Shown in pieces: positions 1 through 9,244 of a stretch of DNA of 27,116 nucleotides. Location: assembly GCA_017555925.1 (NCBI GenBank), contig JAFZFL010000246.1, positions 1-27,116 on the forward strand, written 5' to 3'. The position numbers and the translations under genes are program-made. How positions within the stretch are numbered: the stretch's first letter is position 1; every line of letters starts with the position of its first letter. The notes under the pieces are model-generated. The model did no database searches. It saw only the letters and a program-made list of their open reading frames with translations, and had not been told where the DNA came from. Source of the stretch: Bacteroidales bacterium. Its GTDB lineage: Bacteria; Bacteroidota; Bacteroidia; Bacteroidales; UBA932.

Positions 1-8
1 ATCTTTAA

Positions 9-1130
9 CTATATAGTTACAAGAGTTGCACCGTAGCCATACTCCTTAAAAGAGGCATCCTGCCATTTGCTCTGGCTATATTTGCTCTTCAACTCTTTAA
101 TGAGGGCATTACGCAATACCCCGTCACCTTTGCCGTGTATAAACACGATTTTGCTTCCCCTTTTGTGAAGCACTGCAGTCATGGCTTCATTGAACTTTTC
201 AAGTTGGTATTTGAGAATGGCTGTATTATCCATCCCGATAGTGGTATCCAGCAAGGCCTCTGCATGAAGGTCAACCTCCATATACCCTTGTGAGTTTATT
301 CTTATGAGAGCATTCTCCTGAAGCCACTCCTTCTGCAGGCCACCGCTTGGCAGATCTATCCATTTGCCATCTACATATGCCCTATCTTTGGCAACTGGAT
401 TTTTCTTGGTTGCTTGTGCCCTTGATACGGAGCGCTCTCCCTCAAACTTCTCTTTAAGGGCCAGTTTTATCTCCTTCTCCTCAAGCTTGCCAACCATAGG
501 AATCTCCTCAATATTCTCATTTATGACAGGTATTACATAGCCAGCTTCCTGGATATACTCATTCCTGCGGAACATGCTCTCCTTTAGCAGGTTTACAGGA
601 TCAAGTATAAAATCCTGCTCAATAATTGGTTTGAGCGCGTGTTGTAGCGGCTCTTTGAATGGCTGGTTCTTTTTAAAAGGGAGAATCCTTATCAGTACCC
701 TTTTTGACCACTTGTTCAGTTCGTTTTTGCCAAAATCAAAGAGTCTCTTCCTGTCGTATGGAACAATCTCTCCGGCAAAAGTGGTAGTGTAACAGTTAAT
801 GGCCCTTCCAGGTGTACCCTCATCTTCCTTTATAGCATTTGTGTAGGTAACCAATAGAGTGTAGTTGCATTCATTGGCAAGAATACAGCTGAAGCCATTG
901 CCGTTTTTTACATATACAAGGGCAATATTAAGTTTTTCACCATCTTTTGTCTGTATGTTCACTTCCTCTTTGGCAGCAACATTCTGCTCAATTACAACAC
1001 ACTCCTTCTCAGGCATAGGCATATCAAAGCCATCTTCATCCTGAACGGTTACCCATCCTTTACGTCCAAAGCCAACAACGATTCCTCCACCGGTCTGGTT
1101 GAGGAATCTTACTTTATCTCCTATTCTCAT
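9..1130 (-). CDS. DUF2027 and Smr domain protein
   Basis: Soluble protein of about 373 residues with no signal peptide. The N-terminal part (residues about 1-45) looks like a small beta-barrel around VRFLNQTGGGIVVGF, the middle matches the Bacteroidota DUF2027 type, and the C-terminal 85 residues form an Smr domain with the motifs VDLHAEALL and HGKGDGVLRNAL. Smr domains are known from MutS2 and related proteins as nucleic-acid-binding or nicking modules; this protein lacks the MutS ATPase part, so its substrate is unknown. The reading frame has GTG directly before an ATG; I take the ATG at 1130. It lies 29 bases behind the Mrp gene on the same strand and is probably co-transcribed with it. 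The family call is confident; the role is not. Confidence 0.88.
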   Translation of the reverse strand: MRIGDKVRFLNQTGGGIVVGFGRKGWVTVQDEDGFDMPMPEKECVVIEQNVAAKEEVNIQTKDGEKLNIALVYVKNGNGFSCILANECNYTLLVTYTNAIKEDEGTPGRAINCYTTTFAGEIVPYDRKRLFDFGKNELNKWSKRVLIRILPFKKNQPFKEPLQHALKPIIEQDFILDPVNLLKESMFRRNEYIQEAGYVIPVINENIEEIPMVGKLEEKEIKLALKEKFEGERSVSRAQATKKNPVAKDRAYVDGKWIDLPSGGLQKEWLQENALIRINSQGYMEVDLHAEALLDTTIGMDNTAILKYQLEKFNEAMTAVLHKRGSKIVFIHGKGDGVLRNALIKELKSKYSQSKWQDASFKEYGYGATLVTI

Positions 1131-1159
1131 CACTTTATGAATTACCCTGTTCCTTATTG

Positions 1160-2323
1160 TTACAACTCTTGTTGAAGAACTTTTCTTGCAACATCTGCAA
1201 ATGCATCAAATACCGGACCCGCATTTACGGAGGCCGGTTCTCCTTCATCTCCACACTCCCGGATGCTCTGTACAATAGGAATCTGACCAAGAAGCGGAAC
1301 ATTATATTTTGCAGCCATCTCCTTGCCACCATCCTTGCCAAAGATATAATATCTGTTGTTTGGCAACTCTGCCGGGGTAAACCATGCCATATTCTCCACA
1401 AGACCATAAACAGGCTTGTTTATATCCTTGTTGCGGAACATATTTATACCCTTCTCAACATCTGCCAGTGCAACAGCTTGTGGAGTGCTTACAATAATAG
1501 CTCCGTTAAGCGGAATGTCGTGTACCAGGCTTATATGAATATCTCCTGTCCCCGGAGGAAGGTCAAGCAAAAGGAAATCAAGCTCTCCCCATTTTACCTG
1601 CAGTATCATTTGCTTTAGAGCATTGCAGGCCATTGGACCTCTCCATATCAAGGCTCTTTCAGGTGGTGCAAAGTATCCCACAGACATCCATTTTACACCA
1701 TACTTCTCTATAGGCAGGATAAGTTCAGCTACAGTCTTGCCATGCTTTCCGGCTGCAGGAACTCCTGTGTTTGGATCTATACCAGCTTCTGCAGCAGACT
1801 CGCCATTATCTGTATATCCATCTTCATACACAAACTCTACCTCAGGAACTTCCCCCTCTGTTGCAGTCATTTTTGGTACCGACGGGCCATATACATCGGC
1901 ATCTGCCAATCCCACCTTATAACCCATTTTAGCAAGAGTTACGGCAAGGTTTACAGATACTGTAGATTTGCCTACTCCTCCTTTGCCAGAGGCAATGGCA
2001 ATAATTTTTCCAACATTTTCAAGTTGCTCCTGTCCAAGATCAAGGATTTTTTTCTTTTTCTGCGGTTTGCTCTCCCTTACAAGTTCAAGGATGCTTACTT
2101 TTACTCCTTCAAAAGAAGCAAGCAGAGCCTCTTCGCAACTCTTTTTTATGCTTGCGCTCAAGGCATCCGGTCTCGGGAATACAAGTTTGAACTTGATTTT
2201 TGGTTGTGTCTCATCTCCCTCTACCTTAATGTCTTCTATAAGGCCAAGTTCAATTACGTTCTTATCAAAAGCAGGGTGCATAACACCCTGCAATATCTCT
2301 TCAATCTGTTTTACGGTAACCAT
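1160..2323 (-). CDS. mrp: Mrp/ApbC-type P-loop ATPase, iron-sulfur carrier family
   Basis: 387 residues. An N-terminal MIP18/DUF59 domain (about 1-80) is followed by a ParA/MinD-like ATPase with the deviant Walker [10 protein letters not shown] at 113-121 and DLPPGTGD further on. The family loads and transfers Fe-S clusters in the cytoplasm. The CPxC pair that bridges the cluster in canonical Mrp/NBP35 dimers is absent: where ENMSxFxCPxCG is expected the protein reads [20 protein letters not shown], and its few cysteines are isolated. As far as I recall this is normal for Bacteroidota Mrp. The start ATG at 2323 lies 29 bases after the S46 peptidase stop, so S46, mrp and the Smr gene form one minus-strand run. 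ATPase identity is certain; Fe-S carrier function is inferred from the family. Confidence 0.93.
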   Translation of the reverse strand: MVTVKQIEEILQGVMHPAFDKNVIELGLIEDIKVEGDETQPKIKFKLVFPRPDALSASIKKSCEEALLASFEGVKVSILELVRESKPQKKKKILDLGQEQLENVGKIIAIASGKGGVGKSTVSVNLAVTLAKMGYKVGLADADVYGPSVPKMTATEGEVPEVEFVYEDGYTDNGESAAEAGIDPNTGVPAAGKHGKTVAELILPIEKYGVKWMSVGYFAPPERALIWRGPMACNALKQMILQVKWGELDFLLLDLPPGTGDIHISLVHDIPLNGAIIVSTPQAVALADVEKGINMFRNKDINKPVYGLVENMAWFTPAELPNNRYYIFGKDGGKEMAAKYNVPLLGQIPIVQSIRECGDEGEPASVNAGPVFDAFADVARKVLQQEL

Positions 2324-2352
2324 TACAATAAAACTACATTTATAACTTCCAA

Positions 2353-4431
2353 TTATTTTACAATATTCATCTCATCCAACAAGTAACCGGCTTTACCATA
2401 CTTGTCAATGATGAACAATACGTATCTGATATCAACATTTATACATCTTTGCAACTCTGGTTCAAAGATAACGTCGCCACTCATAGCCTCCCAGTTTCCA
2501 TCAAATGCAAGGCCAAGAAGTTCGCCATTTGCATTCAATACAGGGCTGCCGGAGTTGCCACCGGTAATATCATTGTTTGAAAGGAAAGCAACAGGCATCT
2601 TGCCATTTGGCAACGCATATTGTCCAAAATCCTTGGCTTTCCAAAGCTCTTTCAATCTTGCAGGAACAACAAACTCCCAGTTATCGGGATCCTCTTTCTC
2701 CATTACACCGTCGAGAGTTGTAATATAGTTGTATTGGACGGCATCTCTTGGAGAGTAAGGAAGAACCTGACCGTAAGTCAAACGCATAGTAGAGTTTGCA
2801 TCGGGATACATTGCATTGTCTCCCAACATCTCAAGAAGACCCTCTACGTAAAGTTGTTTAAGTTCCGCTACCTTATAGTTTGAACCCTGAACTTCAGGCA
2901 TAATTATTTGGGCAACAGCATAAACATCTTTTCTTATTTGTGCGGCAGGATCATTTTTAAGATTGTATCCTTCAGCTTTAGCCTTCTCAAGTTTCTCTTT
3001 TGAGGTATATGCTGAGTTTGCATACAAATCATCTACAAAGGCATCAATATCGCCGCCAAACTCCTTGTCAATTCTCTCATAGAATGCAGGGTGATACTCT
3101 GGAGCAACCTTCTCTCTGTATATTTTATACATTGCTTTAGCAAGTTTCTTGTCGGTCTCAACAGCATAATCTTTATAGAACTCATCAATCTGGCCAGGAC
3201 GTCTCGAACTTGCTTTTATAAGCTCAACAGCAGAGATAGTCTCGTTGATATATTTGTAAACATAAAAGAACTCTGCCCTTCTCTTTATCTCATTGTTGAT
3301 GTCATCTACAACAGTACCATATTTTGCAGTACGTTTCTTGTTGGCTTTTACCCACTCATTGAATGTCTTCTCTTCGGCAGCTCTACGCTCTATGATATTC
3401 AATTTGTCAAAGGTCTCATCCATACCCATCCATTTTTTCCAGCCGTTAGATGAGTTGGCATATTTGTTTGAATATTGGATTCTTACTTTCTGGTCGGCCT
3501 GCATATCCTCCATCCAGATGTCTTGTTTTACGCCTCTTGCATATATGCCTATCGCATTGGTGATTTTTTGGGTTTCTCTTGCCTCCTCGCTCAACATGAA
3601 TCTGTTTGTTCTGCCAGGGAAACCTATAATCATGGTGTAATCGCCCTTTTCAATTCCCTTCAAAGAGATCTTTAGCGACTGTTTTGGAGTGTATGGCACA
3701 TTATCCTCAGAGTACTCTGCAGGATTGTTGTTTTTATCTGCATAAATTCTGAAAACCGAGAAGTCTCCTGTGTGTCTTGGCCACATCCAGTTGTCGGTAT
3801 CTGCTCCAAATTTGCCGATAGATGAAGGCGGAGCGCCTACAAAACGTATATCCTTGAATGTTCTTGTAGTAATGACGTAATAGGCATTGCTGTTGTAAAA
3901 ACTTGTAACTTCTGCATCAAGAGTCTTGTCATGTTTTGTTGCCTCCTCTATGATCTTGGCAACTTCAGCCTCGTATGCCTTTCCCTTCTCCTCATTGGTC
4001 TTGCCCTTTGCAACAGCCTTGTTGATTCTATCTGTAACATCAACAAACTTGTCAATGAAGGTTACGGTAAGGCCTTTTGCAGGAAGCTCCTCATTCAGAT
4101 TCATGGCCCAATAGCCATCGTTGAGGTAATCGTGCTCAACGCTACTCAATTTTTGGATAGAAGCGTAACCGCAGTGGTGGTTGGTAAACAAAAGACCCTT
4201 GTCAGAAACAATCTCTGCAGTACAACCGCCTCCAAAGTGAACAATTGCATCTTTCAAACTTGAGTTGTTTATGCTATAGATCTCTTCAGGAGTAAGTTTG
4301 CAGCCCAATTCCTGCATCTTTTTGGCATTCAGCTTCTCCAAAAGCGGAAGCATCCACATACCCTCATCTGCCTTTGCCGGCATAATTGACAGCAGCAGGG
4401 CAACTGCTGCTAAAAGTGATAATTTTTTCAT
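2353..4431 (-). CDS. S46 family dipeptidyl-peptidase (DPP7-like)
   Basis: 692 residues from the chosen ATG at 4431, which gives a clean signal peptide ([21 protein letters not shown]); the frame is open 29 codons further upstream but without signal-peptide character. S46 enzymes are periplasmic serine peptidases that remove dipeptides from oligopeptides, central to peptide use in Bacteroidota. Visible catalytic signatures: [10 protein letters not shown] (His at about 85/86), [12 protein letters not shown] (Asp) and GGNSGSP (Ser about 627). The residue 18 positions after the Ser is Gly (LAFDGNWE), the position that is Gly in DPP7 and Arg in the acid-specific DPP11, so I predict hydrophobic P1 preference. 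Length is slightly below the usual 700-720. First gene of a run with mrp and the Smr gene. Confidence 0.93.
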   Translation of the reverse strand: MKKLSLLAAVALLLSIMPAKADEGMWMLPLLEKLNAKKMQELGCKLTPEEIYSINNSSLKDAIVHFGGGCTAEIVSDKGLLFTNHHCGYASIQKLSSVEHDYLNDGYWAMNLNEELPAKGLTVTFIDKFVDVTDRINKAVAKGKTNEEKGKAYEAEVAKIIEEATKHDKTLDAEVTSFYNSNAYYVITTRTFKDIRFVGAPPSSIGKFGADTDNWMWPRHTGDFSVFRIYADKNNNPAEYSEDNVPYTPKQSLKISLKGIEKGDYTMIIGFPGRTNRFMLSEEARETQKITNAIGIYARGVKQDIWMEDMQADQKVRIQYSNKYANSSNGWKKWMGMDETFDKLNIIERRAAEEKTFNEWVKANKKRTAKYGTVVDDINNEIKRRAEFFYVYKYINETISAVELIKASSRRPGQIDEFYKDYAVETDKKLAKAMYKIYREKVAPEYHPAFYERIDKEFGGDIDAFVDDLYANSAYTSKEKLEKAKAEGYNLKNDPAAQIRKDVYAVAQIIMPEVQGSNYKVAELKQLYVEGLLEMLGDNAMYPDANSTMRLTYGQVLPYSPRDAVQYNYITTLDGVMEKEDPDNWEFVVPARLKELWKAKDFGQYALPNGKMPVAFLSNNDITGGNSGSPVLNANGELLGLAFDGNWEAMSGDVIFEPELQRCINVDIRYVLFIIDKYGKAGYLLDEMNIVK

Positions 4432-4478
4432 ATAAAACATTTTTAAATAATTTGTCGGGAACAATTGACTATAATTTT

Positions 4479-4486
4479 CAAAAATA
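4479..4486 (-). promoter_or_regulatory. Possible -7 element for the S46 peptidase gene
   Basis: Read on the minus strand this is TATTTTTG, which fits the Bacteroidota -7 consensus TAnnTTTG, 47 bases before the S46 start codon. I see no TTTG at the matching -33 distance, so this is a partial match in AT-rich DNA. Confidence 0.35.
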
Positions 4487-4538
4487 GCTATTTTTTTCAA
4501 AATATATTTAATTTTCATATCCCGACAGATCTAATCCT

Positions 4539-4546
4539 TATATTTG
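4539..4546 (+). promoter_or_regulatory. Possible -7 element for the glycerate kinase gene
   Basis: TATATTTG matches the Bacteroidota -7 consensus TAnnTTTG and ends 18 bases before the glycerate kinase ATG. A clear -33 TTTG is not present. It sits in the 133-base divergent region between the S46 and glycerate kinase genes. Confidence 0.45.
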
Positions 4547-4564
4547 TAGGGAAAAATTGCTGTC

Positions 4565-5758
4565 ATGGAGAAAAAACATATACTTATAGCTGTAGATAAA
4601 TTTAAAGGAAGTCTTACCTCGTTGGAGGCGGCTCAGGCAATAGAGAAGGGATTTGAGGAGGCTTTTCCCGGGCAGGGCAGCTTTAGGGCAATTGAGATTG
4701 CAGATGGAGGAGATGGAAGTCTGGAGGTGCTTAAAAAGAGATTGGAGAGTGCCGGCGTCAAAAGTATAGAGGTGCATGATCCTGTTGGAAAGGTAGTGCG
4801 GGCGCAGATATTGTTATATGAAATGCCGGCACTTCAGGAGAGTAACCCTGTAAAATGCGCTTTTATTGAGATGGCAAGAATCTCCGGTTTGGAGATGCTG
4901 GCAAAAGAGGAGAGAAATCCGTTGGTCACATCCTCTTATGGAATGGGGGAGGCTATATTGGCAGCTATAGAGTGTGGAGCCTGCTCCATCACCCTGTCGA
5001 TTGGTGGCAGTGCAACAAATGATGGTGGGGCTGGAATGTTGCAAGCGTTGGGCTATAGGTTTTATGATGTAAACAATAGGGAGATTGCAGCTCCAGTTTG
5101 TGGAGGAGACCTGCAGATGATTGCCTCAATTGTTGCTCCTCAAGACAAACTGTCGGGAATAAGATTCAGGGTTATATGTGATGTGGTAAATCCCCTGTTG
5201 GGAGAAAATGGCGCTACTGCCGTTTACGGGCCACAAAAGGGAGCAGATGGTAAGGCCCTGGCTCTTTTGGAGAGTGGTATGACAAATTATGCTTCGGTTG
5301 CACAGAAATGCCTATATGGAAAGAGATGCTTGAATGCCTGCTGTACAGAAGAGGTGGTGGAGGATTATAAATCCTTTCCTGGTTCAGGTGCTGCCGGAGG
5401 TGTAGGGTTTGCAGGATTGGCCTTTTTGGGTGCAGAACTCATTCCCGGCTGGCAATTTTTTGCAGATATCACCTCATTGGAGGAGAGCATCCGTTGGGCA
5501 GATGTGGTGGTGACAGGGGAAGGGTGTCTCGATTCGCAGAGCATGAGTGGAAAGGTGGTGAATGGAGTGGTGAATATTGCTAAAAAGTATAATAAAAAGG
5601 TTTTGGCCTTTTGTGGTATATCAAAACTTGAGAGTGATGCGCTTGATGGTGTGGAGTATTATTCTATAGCCTCATTGGGTTACCCTATTGAGGTTTGTAT
5701 GAGTAATGCGGCCGTATTGTTGCAACAGCTGGTAAGAGAGAGCCTGTTGGAGAGGTAA
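4565..5758 (+). CDS. Glycerate kinase (GarK/GlxK type)
   Basis: 397 residues, full length for the GarK/GlxK family (usually 375-400). It phosphorylates D-glycerate with ATP, in this family normally to 2-phosphoglycerate, feeding lower glycolysis from glyoxylate or sugar-acid degradation. Family signatures are the N-terminal [43 protein letters not shown] in the middle, and [16 protein letters not shown] near residue 320. The protein is cytosolic with no signal peptide. It lies 37 bases before rnhB and may be co-transcribed, though no functional link between the two is obvious. No other glycerate-pathway gene is near, so the physiological source of glycerate cannot be told from here. Confidence 0.93.
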   Translation: MEKKHILIAVDKFKGSLTSLEAAQAIEKGFEEAFPGQGSFRAIEIADGGDGSLEVLKKRLESAGVKSIEVHDPVGKVVRAQILLYEMPALQESNPVKCAFIEMARISGLEMLAKEERNPLVTSSYGMGEAILAAIECGACSITLSIGGSATNDGGAGMLQALGYRFYDVNNREIAAPVCGGDLQMIASIVAPQDKLSGIRFRVICDVVNPLLGENGATAVYGPQKGADGKALALLESGMTNYASVAQKCLYGKRCLNACCTEEVVEDYKSFPGSGAAGGVGFAGLAFLGAELIPGWQFFADITSLEESIRWADVVVTGEGCLDSQSMSGKVVNGVVNIAKKYNKKVLAFCGISKLESDALDGVEYYSIASLGYPIEVCMSNAAVLLQQLVRESLLER

Positions 5759-5795
5759 GGCAAAAAATAAAATCTTAAACTTAAATAGCAAAGGT

Positions 5796-6392
5796 ATGCT
5801 TGAACAATATTTTGATCCCAAACTTATAGAGGCAGGTTGTGATGAGGCCGGAAGGGGTTGTCTTGCGGGGCCGGTGTTTGCCGCAGCTGTAATATTGCCT
5901 AAAGATTTCTATCATCCGTTGCTTAATGATTCAAAGCAGCTCACTGCCAGGCAAAGGGAGAGGTTGCGTCCAATTATAGAGCAGGAGGCAATAGCCTGGA
6001 GTGTTGTTGCTGTAACTGCCGGCGAGATAGATGAACTCAATATTCTCAGAGCTTCAATTACCGGAATGCACCGCGCTGTTTCAAAGCTTTCTGTGAGACC
6101 GCAATTTCTGCTGATAGATGGTAACCGTTTCTATAAATATGAGGATATTCCCCACAAATGCATTGTAAAGGGAGATGCAAAGTATGCAAGTATAGCTGCA
6201 GCCTCAATACTTGCCAAGACTCATAGGGATGAGTATATGCTTAAATTGGCAGCAGAGTATCCGCAGTATGGATGGGAGAGGAACATGGCATACCCTACAA
6301 GGGAACATAGAGCTGCAATTGCAGAATTTGGAACAACTCCTCACCATAGGATGAGTTTTAGGCTTATTGATGATGAGCCTACACTTTTTTAA
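5796..6392 (+). CDS. rnhB: Ribonuclease HII
   Basis: 198 residues, normal length for RNase HII, which cuts RNA in RNA-DNA hybrids and removes single ribonucleotides misincorporated in DNA. The acidic active site is intact: [13 protein letters not shown] gives Asp16 and Glu17, LLIDGNRF gives Asp108, and KTHRDEYM gives Asp145; the conserved [16 protein letters not shown] segment precedes the last. ATG start at 5796, 37 bases after the glycerate kinase stop. It converges with the XRE regulator gene, with four bases between the two stop codons and no visible terminator hairpin there. Confidence 0.96.
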   Translation: MLEQYFDPKLIEAGCDEAGRGCLAGPVFAAAVILPKDFYHPLLNDSKQLTARQRERLRPIIEQEAIAWSVVAVTAGEIDELNILRASITGMHRAVSKLSVRPQFLLIDGNRFYKYEDIPHKCIVKGDAKYASIAAASILAKTHRDEYMLKLAAEYPQYGWERNMAYPTREHRAAIAEFGTTPHHRMSFRLIDDEPTLF

Positions 6393-6396
6393 TCTT

Positions 6397-6816
6397 TTAT
6401 TGGTTGTTTTCAGACTTTCCAAGCTTCGCATTGGCCTCTTCTAACGCAGAAGTAAGTGCCTCAATCTGCTGTTTTCTATATTCTGCAACCTCCTGGAGTG
6501 TCTTTATCAATAGGATATTGTTGTTGAAATGTTGCTTGTAGTACAATATTTCAGCTGAATGCTTCTCCTCAATCTCCTTGCAGATCTGATTGTGTTCCTC
6601 TACGGTCATAATCTCTCCCATGAGGAGTTCCCTTACAGTTGTCCTCAACACAGATGCTATATCGGAGAGCCTTTTGCTTATGATTGATGTAGGACCGTTC
6701 TCAATTTTTGAGTATGAATTTATAGAAATACCCAACAGCTCCGCAACATATTCCTGCGAATATCCAAGTTCATTGCGGCGCGCTATAATATTAGCTCTTA
6801 TTTGTTGTGTATTCAT
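6397..6816 (-). CDS. XRE-family HTH regulator with C-terminal coiled coil
   Basis: 139 residues. Residues about 9-63 form a Cro/CI-type helix-turn-helix (RRNELGYSQEYVAELLGIS, then SYSKIENGPTSI). The remainder, about 72-135, is a charged helix with heptad-like spacing, probably a coiled coil for dimerisation (EIEEKHSAEILYYKQ to LTSALEEANAKL). There is no effector or peptidase domain. It is divergent from the EF-G2 gene, and two palindromic sites with a shared CAAAAGTTG core lie in the 187 bases between them. This makes autoregulation and control of EF-G2 a reasonable guess, not shown. DNA-binding assignment is solid; the target is inference. Confidence 0.88.
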   Translation of the reverse strand: MNTQQIRANIIARRNELGYSQEYVAELLGISINSYSKIENGPTSIISKRLSDIASVLRTTVRELLMGEIMTVEEHNQICKEIEEKHSAEILYYKQHFNNNILLIKTLQEVAEYRKQQIEALTSALEEANAKLGKSENNQ

Positions 6817-6822
6817 AAGTTA

Positions 6823-6830
6823 CAAACTTA
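6823..6830 (-). promoter_or_regulatory. Possible -7 element for the XRE gene
   Basis: Read on the minus strand this is TAAGTTTG (TAnnTTTG), ending only six bases before the ATG. If it is used, the message would be leaderless or almost so. No good -33 element is seen, so support is weak. Confidence 0.3.
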
Positions 6831-6852
6831 CACCATTAATGGATAGAGTATA

Positions 6853-6891
6853 AACAACCAAAAGTTGTTAACAGGGAAATCAAAAGTTGAT
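6853..6891. promoter_or_regulatory. Paired palindromic sites, candidate operators of the XRE regulator
   Basis: Two copies of CAAAAGTTG begin at 6859 and 6881, 22 bases apart, roughly two helical turns. Each sits in a small palindrome: AACAAC-N5-GTTGTT at 6853-6869 and ATCAA-AAG-TTGAT at 6879-6891. They lie between the XRE start and the EF-G2 promoter, which is where an autoregulatory operator would be expected. Binding is inferred. Confidence 0.5.
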
Positions 6892-6925
6892 ATTAGTGAG
6901 ATTTTTTAATCAAATTGTCACTTTA

Positions 6926-6956
6926 TTGTAATTTCAAATATTTTTTTATAAATTTG
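6926..6956 (+). promoter_or_regulatory. Bacteroidota-type promoter of the EF-G2 gene
   Basis: ATTG at 6925-6928 (TTG core 6926-6928) is followed after 20 bases by TAAATTTG at 6949-6956, close to the consensus TTTG-N19/20-TAnnTTTG. It leaves a leader of roughly 40 bases before the ATG at 7004. Confidence 0.65.
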
Positions 6957-7003
6957 AAACTTGTCTGTAAAAAGAGAAAAAACACTTAAAACATAAATTA
7001 CAA

Positions 7004-9157
7004 ATGAAAACTTATAATACGCAAAATGTGAGGAACGTTGTCCTTTTGGGCAGCTCCAAGTCGGGTAAAACCACTCTTGCAGAGACTATGATGTTTGAGG
7101 GTAAGGTTATTGAAAGAAGAGGTACAATTGAGGGAAAGAACACAATGAGTGACAACACCGAGATTGAGCAGATTTACCAAAGATCAATATATTCTACACT
7201 TTTATATACAGAGTTTCTGGATACAAAATTCAATATTATAGACACTCCGGGTTCTGATGACTTCGTTGGTGGCGTTTACTCTGCATTTACTGTTGCAGAG
7301 AATGGTATTCTGCTTGTAAACTCTACTCAAGGTGTTGAGGTAGGTACTGAGATTTTTGCACGTCATGCTGTAAACAACAAGAAGCCTCTTATCATTGCCG
7401 TTAACCAGTTGGATCATGAGAAAGCAGATTGGCAAGCTACTATTGATTCATTGAAACAGACATTTGGCAACAAAGTGGTTCTTGTACAATATCCTGTCAA
7501 TGCAGGTCCTCAATTTGATACATTCATCGACGTTCTAAAGATGAAGATGTATAAATTTAAAGATGAAAATGGTACAAGAGAGTCATTTGAGATTCCTGAT
7601 GAGTATAAAGAGGAGGCACAGGCTCTTCATCAGCAGTTGGTAGAGATGTCTGCTGAGAATGATGAGACATTGATGGAGACATTCTTTGATAAGGGTGTTC
7701 TTACTGAAGATGAAATTAGAGCAGGTATGAAGGTTGGTATGCAGTTGGGTGACATTCTTCCTGTGTTCTGTTTGTCTGCAAAGAAAGATATTGGTGTTAA
7801 GAGAATTATGGAGTTCACTATTAACGCGGGTATTACTCCTGATAAAGTTGAGAATGAACTTAAGGATGGCAATAGCGTAAAAGTTGATTCAGAGGGCCCT
7901 ACATCTATTTTCATATACAAGACCGCACAAGAGCAGCACTTGGGTGATGTTTCATACTTCAAGGTAATGAGCGGTAAGCTTGTTGAGGGTATGGATGTTG
8001 TAAATCCTGAGACAGGTGCAAAAGAGAGAATCGCACAAATTTATGCAGTTGCCGGCAAGAAGAGAGAGAAAGTTTCTGAGGTAATGGCTGGTGACATTGC
8101 TTGTACTGTAAAACTTAAATCGGTTAAGACTGGCCAGACACTTTGTGCTCCTAACTGTGAGTATACATTTGAGCCTACTCATTTCCCTGCACCTAAATTC
8201 CGTACAGCTATCAAGGCTAAAGTTGAGAAAGACGAGGAGAAATTGGGCGAGTTGTTGAACAAGGCAAGTGCAGAGGATCCAACAATTATAGTTGAATATT
8301 CAAAAGAGCTTAAACAGACTATCATCAGCGGACAGGGTGAGCATCATATCAATATTCTAAAATGGCAGCTTACCAACACAAATAAGATTGAGGTTGATTT
8401 GTTTGCTCCAAGAATCCCTTATCGCGAAACTATCACTAAAATTGCTACAGCAGACTATCGTCATAAGAAACAATCAGGTGGAGCAGGCCAGTTTGGTGAG
8501 GTTCATCTTTTGATAGAGCCTTATTATGAAGGCGCACCTGAGAATAACAAATTTAAGGTTGATGGCCAGGAGATGGTTCTTAATGTTAAAGGCAAAGAGG
8601 AGTATCCTCTTGAGTGGGGTGGCAAACTTGAGTACTATAACTGTATTGTAGGTGGAGCCATTGATGCCCGCTTTATGCCTGCCATTCTAAAAGGTATTAT
8701 GGAGAAGATGAACGAGGGTCCTCTAACCGGTTCTTATGCCCGCGATATCAGAGTATATGTTTACGATGGTAAGATGCACCCGGTTGATTCAAATGAGATG
8801 GCATTCAAACTTGCTGCACGTAATGCATTTAAAGAGGCCTTCAAGAAAGCTGGTCCAAAGATTATGGAGCCTATCTACAATGTTGAGGTTTTGGTTCCAA
8901 GTGACTGCATGGGTGATGTAATGAGTGATTTGCAAAACCGCAGAGCTATGATTGAGGGTATGAACAGTGTTAAAGGATTTGAGGTTCTTAAAGCACGTGT
9001 TCCTCTTGCAGAGCTTTACAAATACTCAACATCTCTAAGCTCTCTAACTTCGGGAAGAGCAACATTTACAATGGAGTTTGCAGAGTACCAACAAGTACCT
9101 TCAGATGTTCAGGATAAGCTTCTTAAAGCTTACGAGGCCGAAGAGAAAGATGAGTAA
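7004..9157 (+). CDS. fusA2: EF-G paralogue (EF-G2) with altered GTPase motifs
   Basis: 717 residues with the full EF-G domain order: G domain, II, III, IV (QSGGAGQFGEVHL region) and V (GFEVLKARVPLAELYKYSTSL). EF-G moves tRNA and mRNA through the ribosome. The G domain is unusual: the P-loop reads LGSSKSGKTT at 15-24 instead of AHIDAGKTT, switch II reads DTPGSDDF at 80-87 so the catalytic His of DTPGHVDF is Ser84, NKxD is NQLD at 134-137, and the RGITIT of switch I is replaced by RSIYST at 60-65. These changes match the Bacteroides EF-G2 type, reported to support translation without GTP hydrolysis. It is a stand-alone gene with its own promoter and terminator, not in an rps/fusA/tuf operon, so it is not the housekeeping fusA. 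Confidence 0.92.
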   Translation: MKTYNTQNVRNVVLLGSSKSGKTTLAETMMFEGKVIERRGTIEGKNTMSDNTEIEQIYQRSIYSTLLYTEFLDTKFNIIDTPGSDDFVGGVYSAFTVAENGILLVNSTQGVEVGTEIFARHAVNNKKPLIIAVNQLDHEKADWQATIDSLKQTFGNKVVLVQYPVNAGPQFDTFIDVLKMKMYKFKDENGTRESFEIPDEYKEEAQALHQQLVEMSAENDETLMETFFDKGVLTEDEIRAGMKVGMQLGDILPVFCLSAKKDIGVKRIMEFTINAGITPDKVENELKDGNSVKVDSEGPTSIFIYKTAQEQHLGDVSYFKVMSGKLVEGMDVVNPETGAKERIAQIYAVAGKKREKVSEVMAGDIACTVKLKSVKTGQTLCAPNCEYTFEPTHFPAPKFRTAIKAKVEKDEEKLGELLNKASAEDPTIIVEYSKELKQTIISGQGEHHINILKWQLTNTNKIEVDLFAPRIPYRETITKIATADYRHKKQSGGAGQFGEVHLLIEPYYEGAPENNKFKVDGQEMVLNVKGKEEYPLEWGGKLEYYNCIVGGAIDARFMPAILKGIMEKMNEGPLTGSYARDIRVYVYDGKMHPVDSNEMAFKLAARNAFKEAFKKAGPKIMEPIYNVEVLVPSDCMGDVMSDLQNRRAMIEGMNSVKGFEVLKARVPLAELYKYSTSLSSLTSGRATFTMEFAEYQQVPSDVQDKLLKAYEAEEKDE

Positions 9158-9183
9158 TTTCTCAAACAGAACAAATAATGAAG

Positions 9184-9212
9184 AATGGGTCCGCACAACG
9201 GGCCCATTTTTC
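9184..9212 (+). terminator. Rho-independent terminator after EF-G2
   Basis: Stem ATGGGTCCG (9185-9193) pairs with CGGGCCCAT (9199-9207), nine pairs including one G-U, around a five-base loop, followed by a run of T at 9207-9211. It is 27 bases after the EF-G2 stop and separates that gene from lolD. Confidence 0.9.
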
Positions 9213-9244
9213 TAAAAAACCACTAAAATTTCTGAAGTATTTAT

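Noticed and set aside
1742..2386. Open frame of about 214 codons on the plus strand
   Set aside because: It lies antisense inside mrp, has unusual Cys/Phe-rich composition and no recognisable domain; a shadow of the real gene.
4538..4777. Minus-strand open frame over the start of the glycerate kinase gene
   Set aside because: It overlaps a gene with clear family motifs and covers its promoter; no domain or leader seen.
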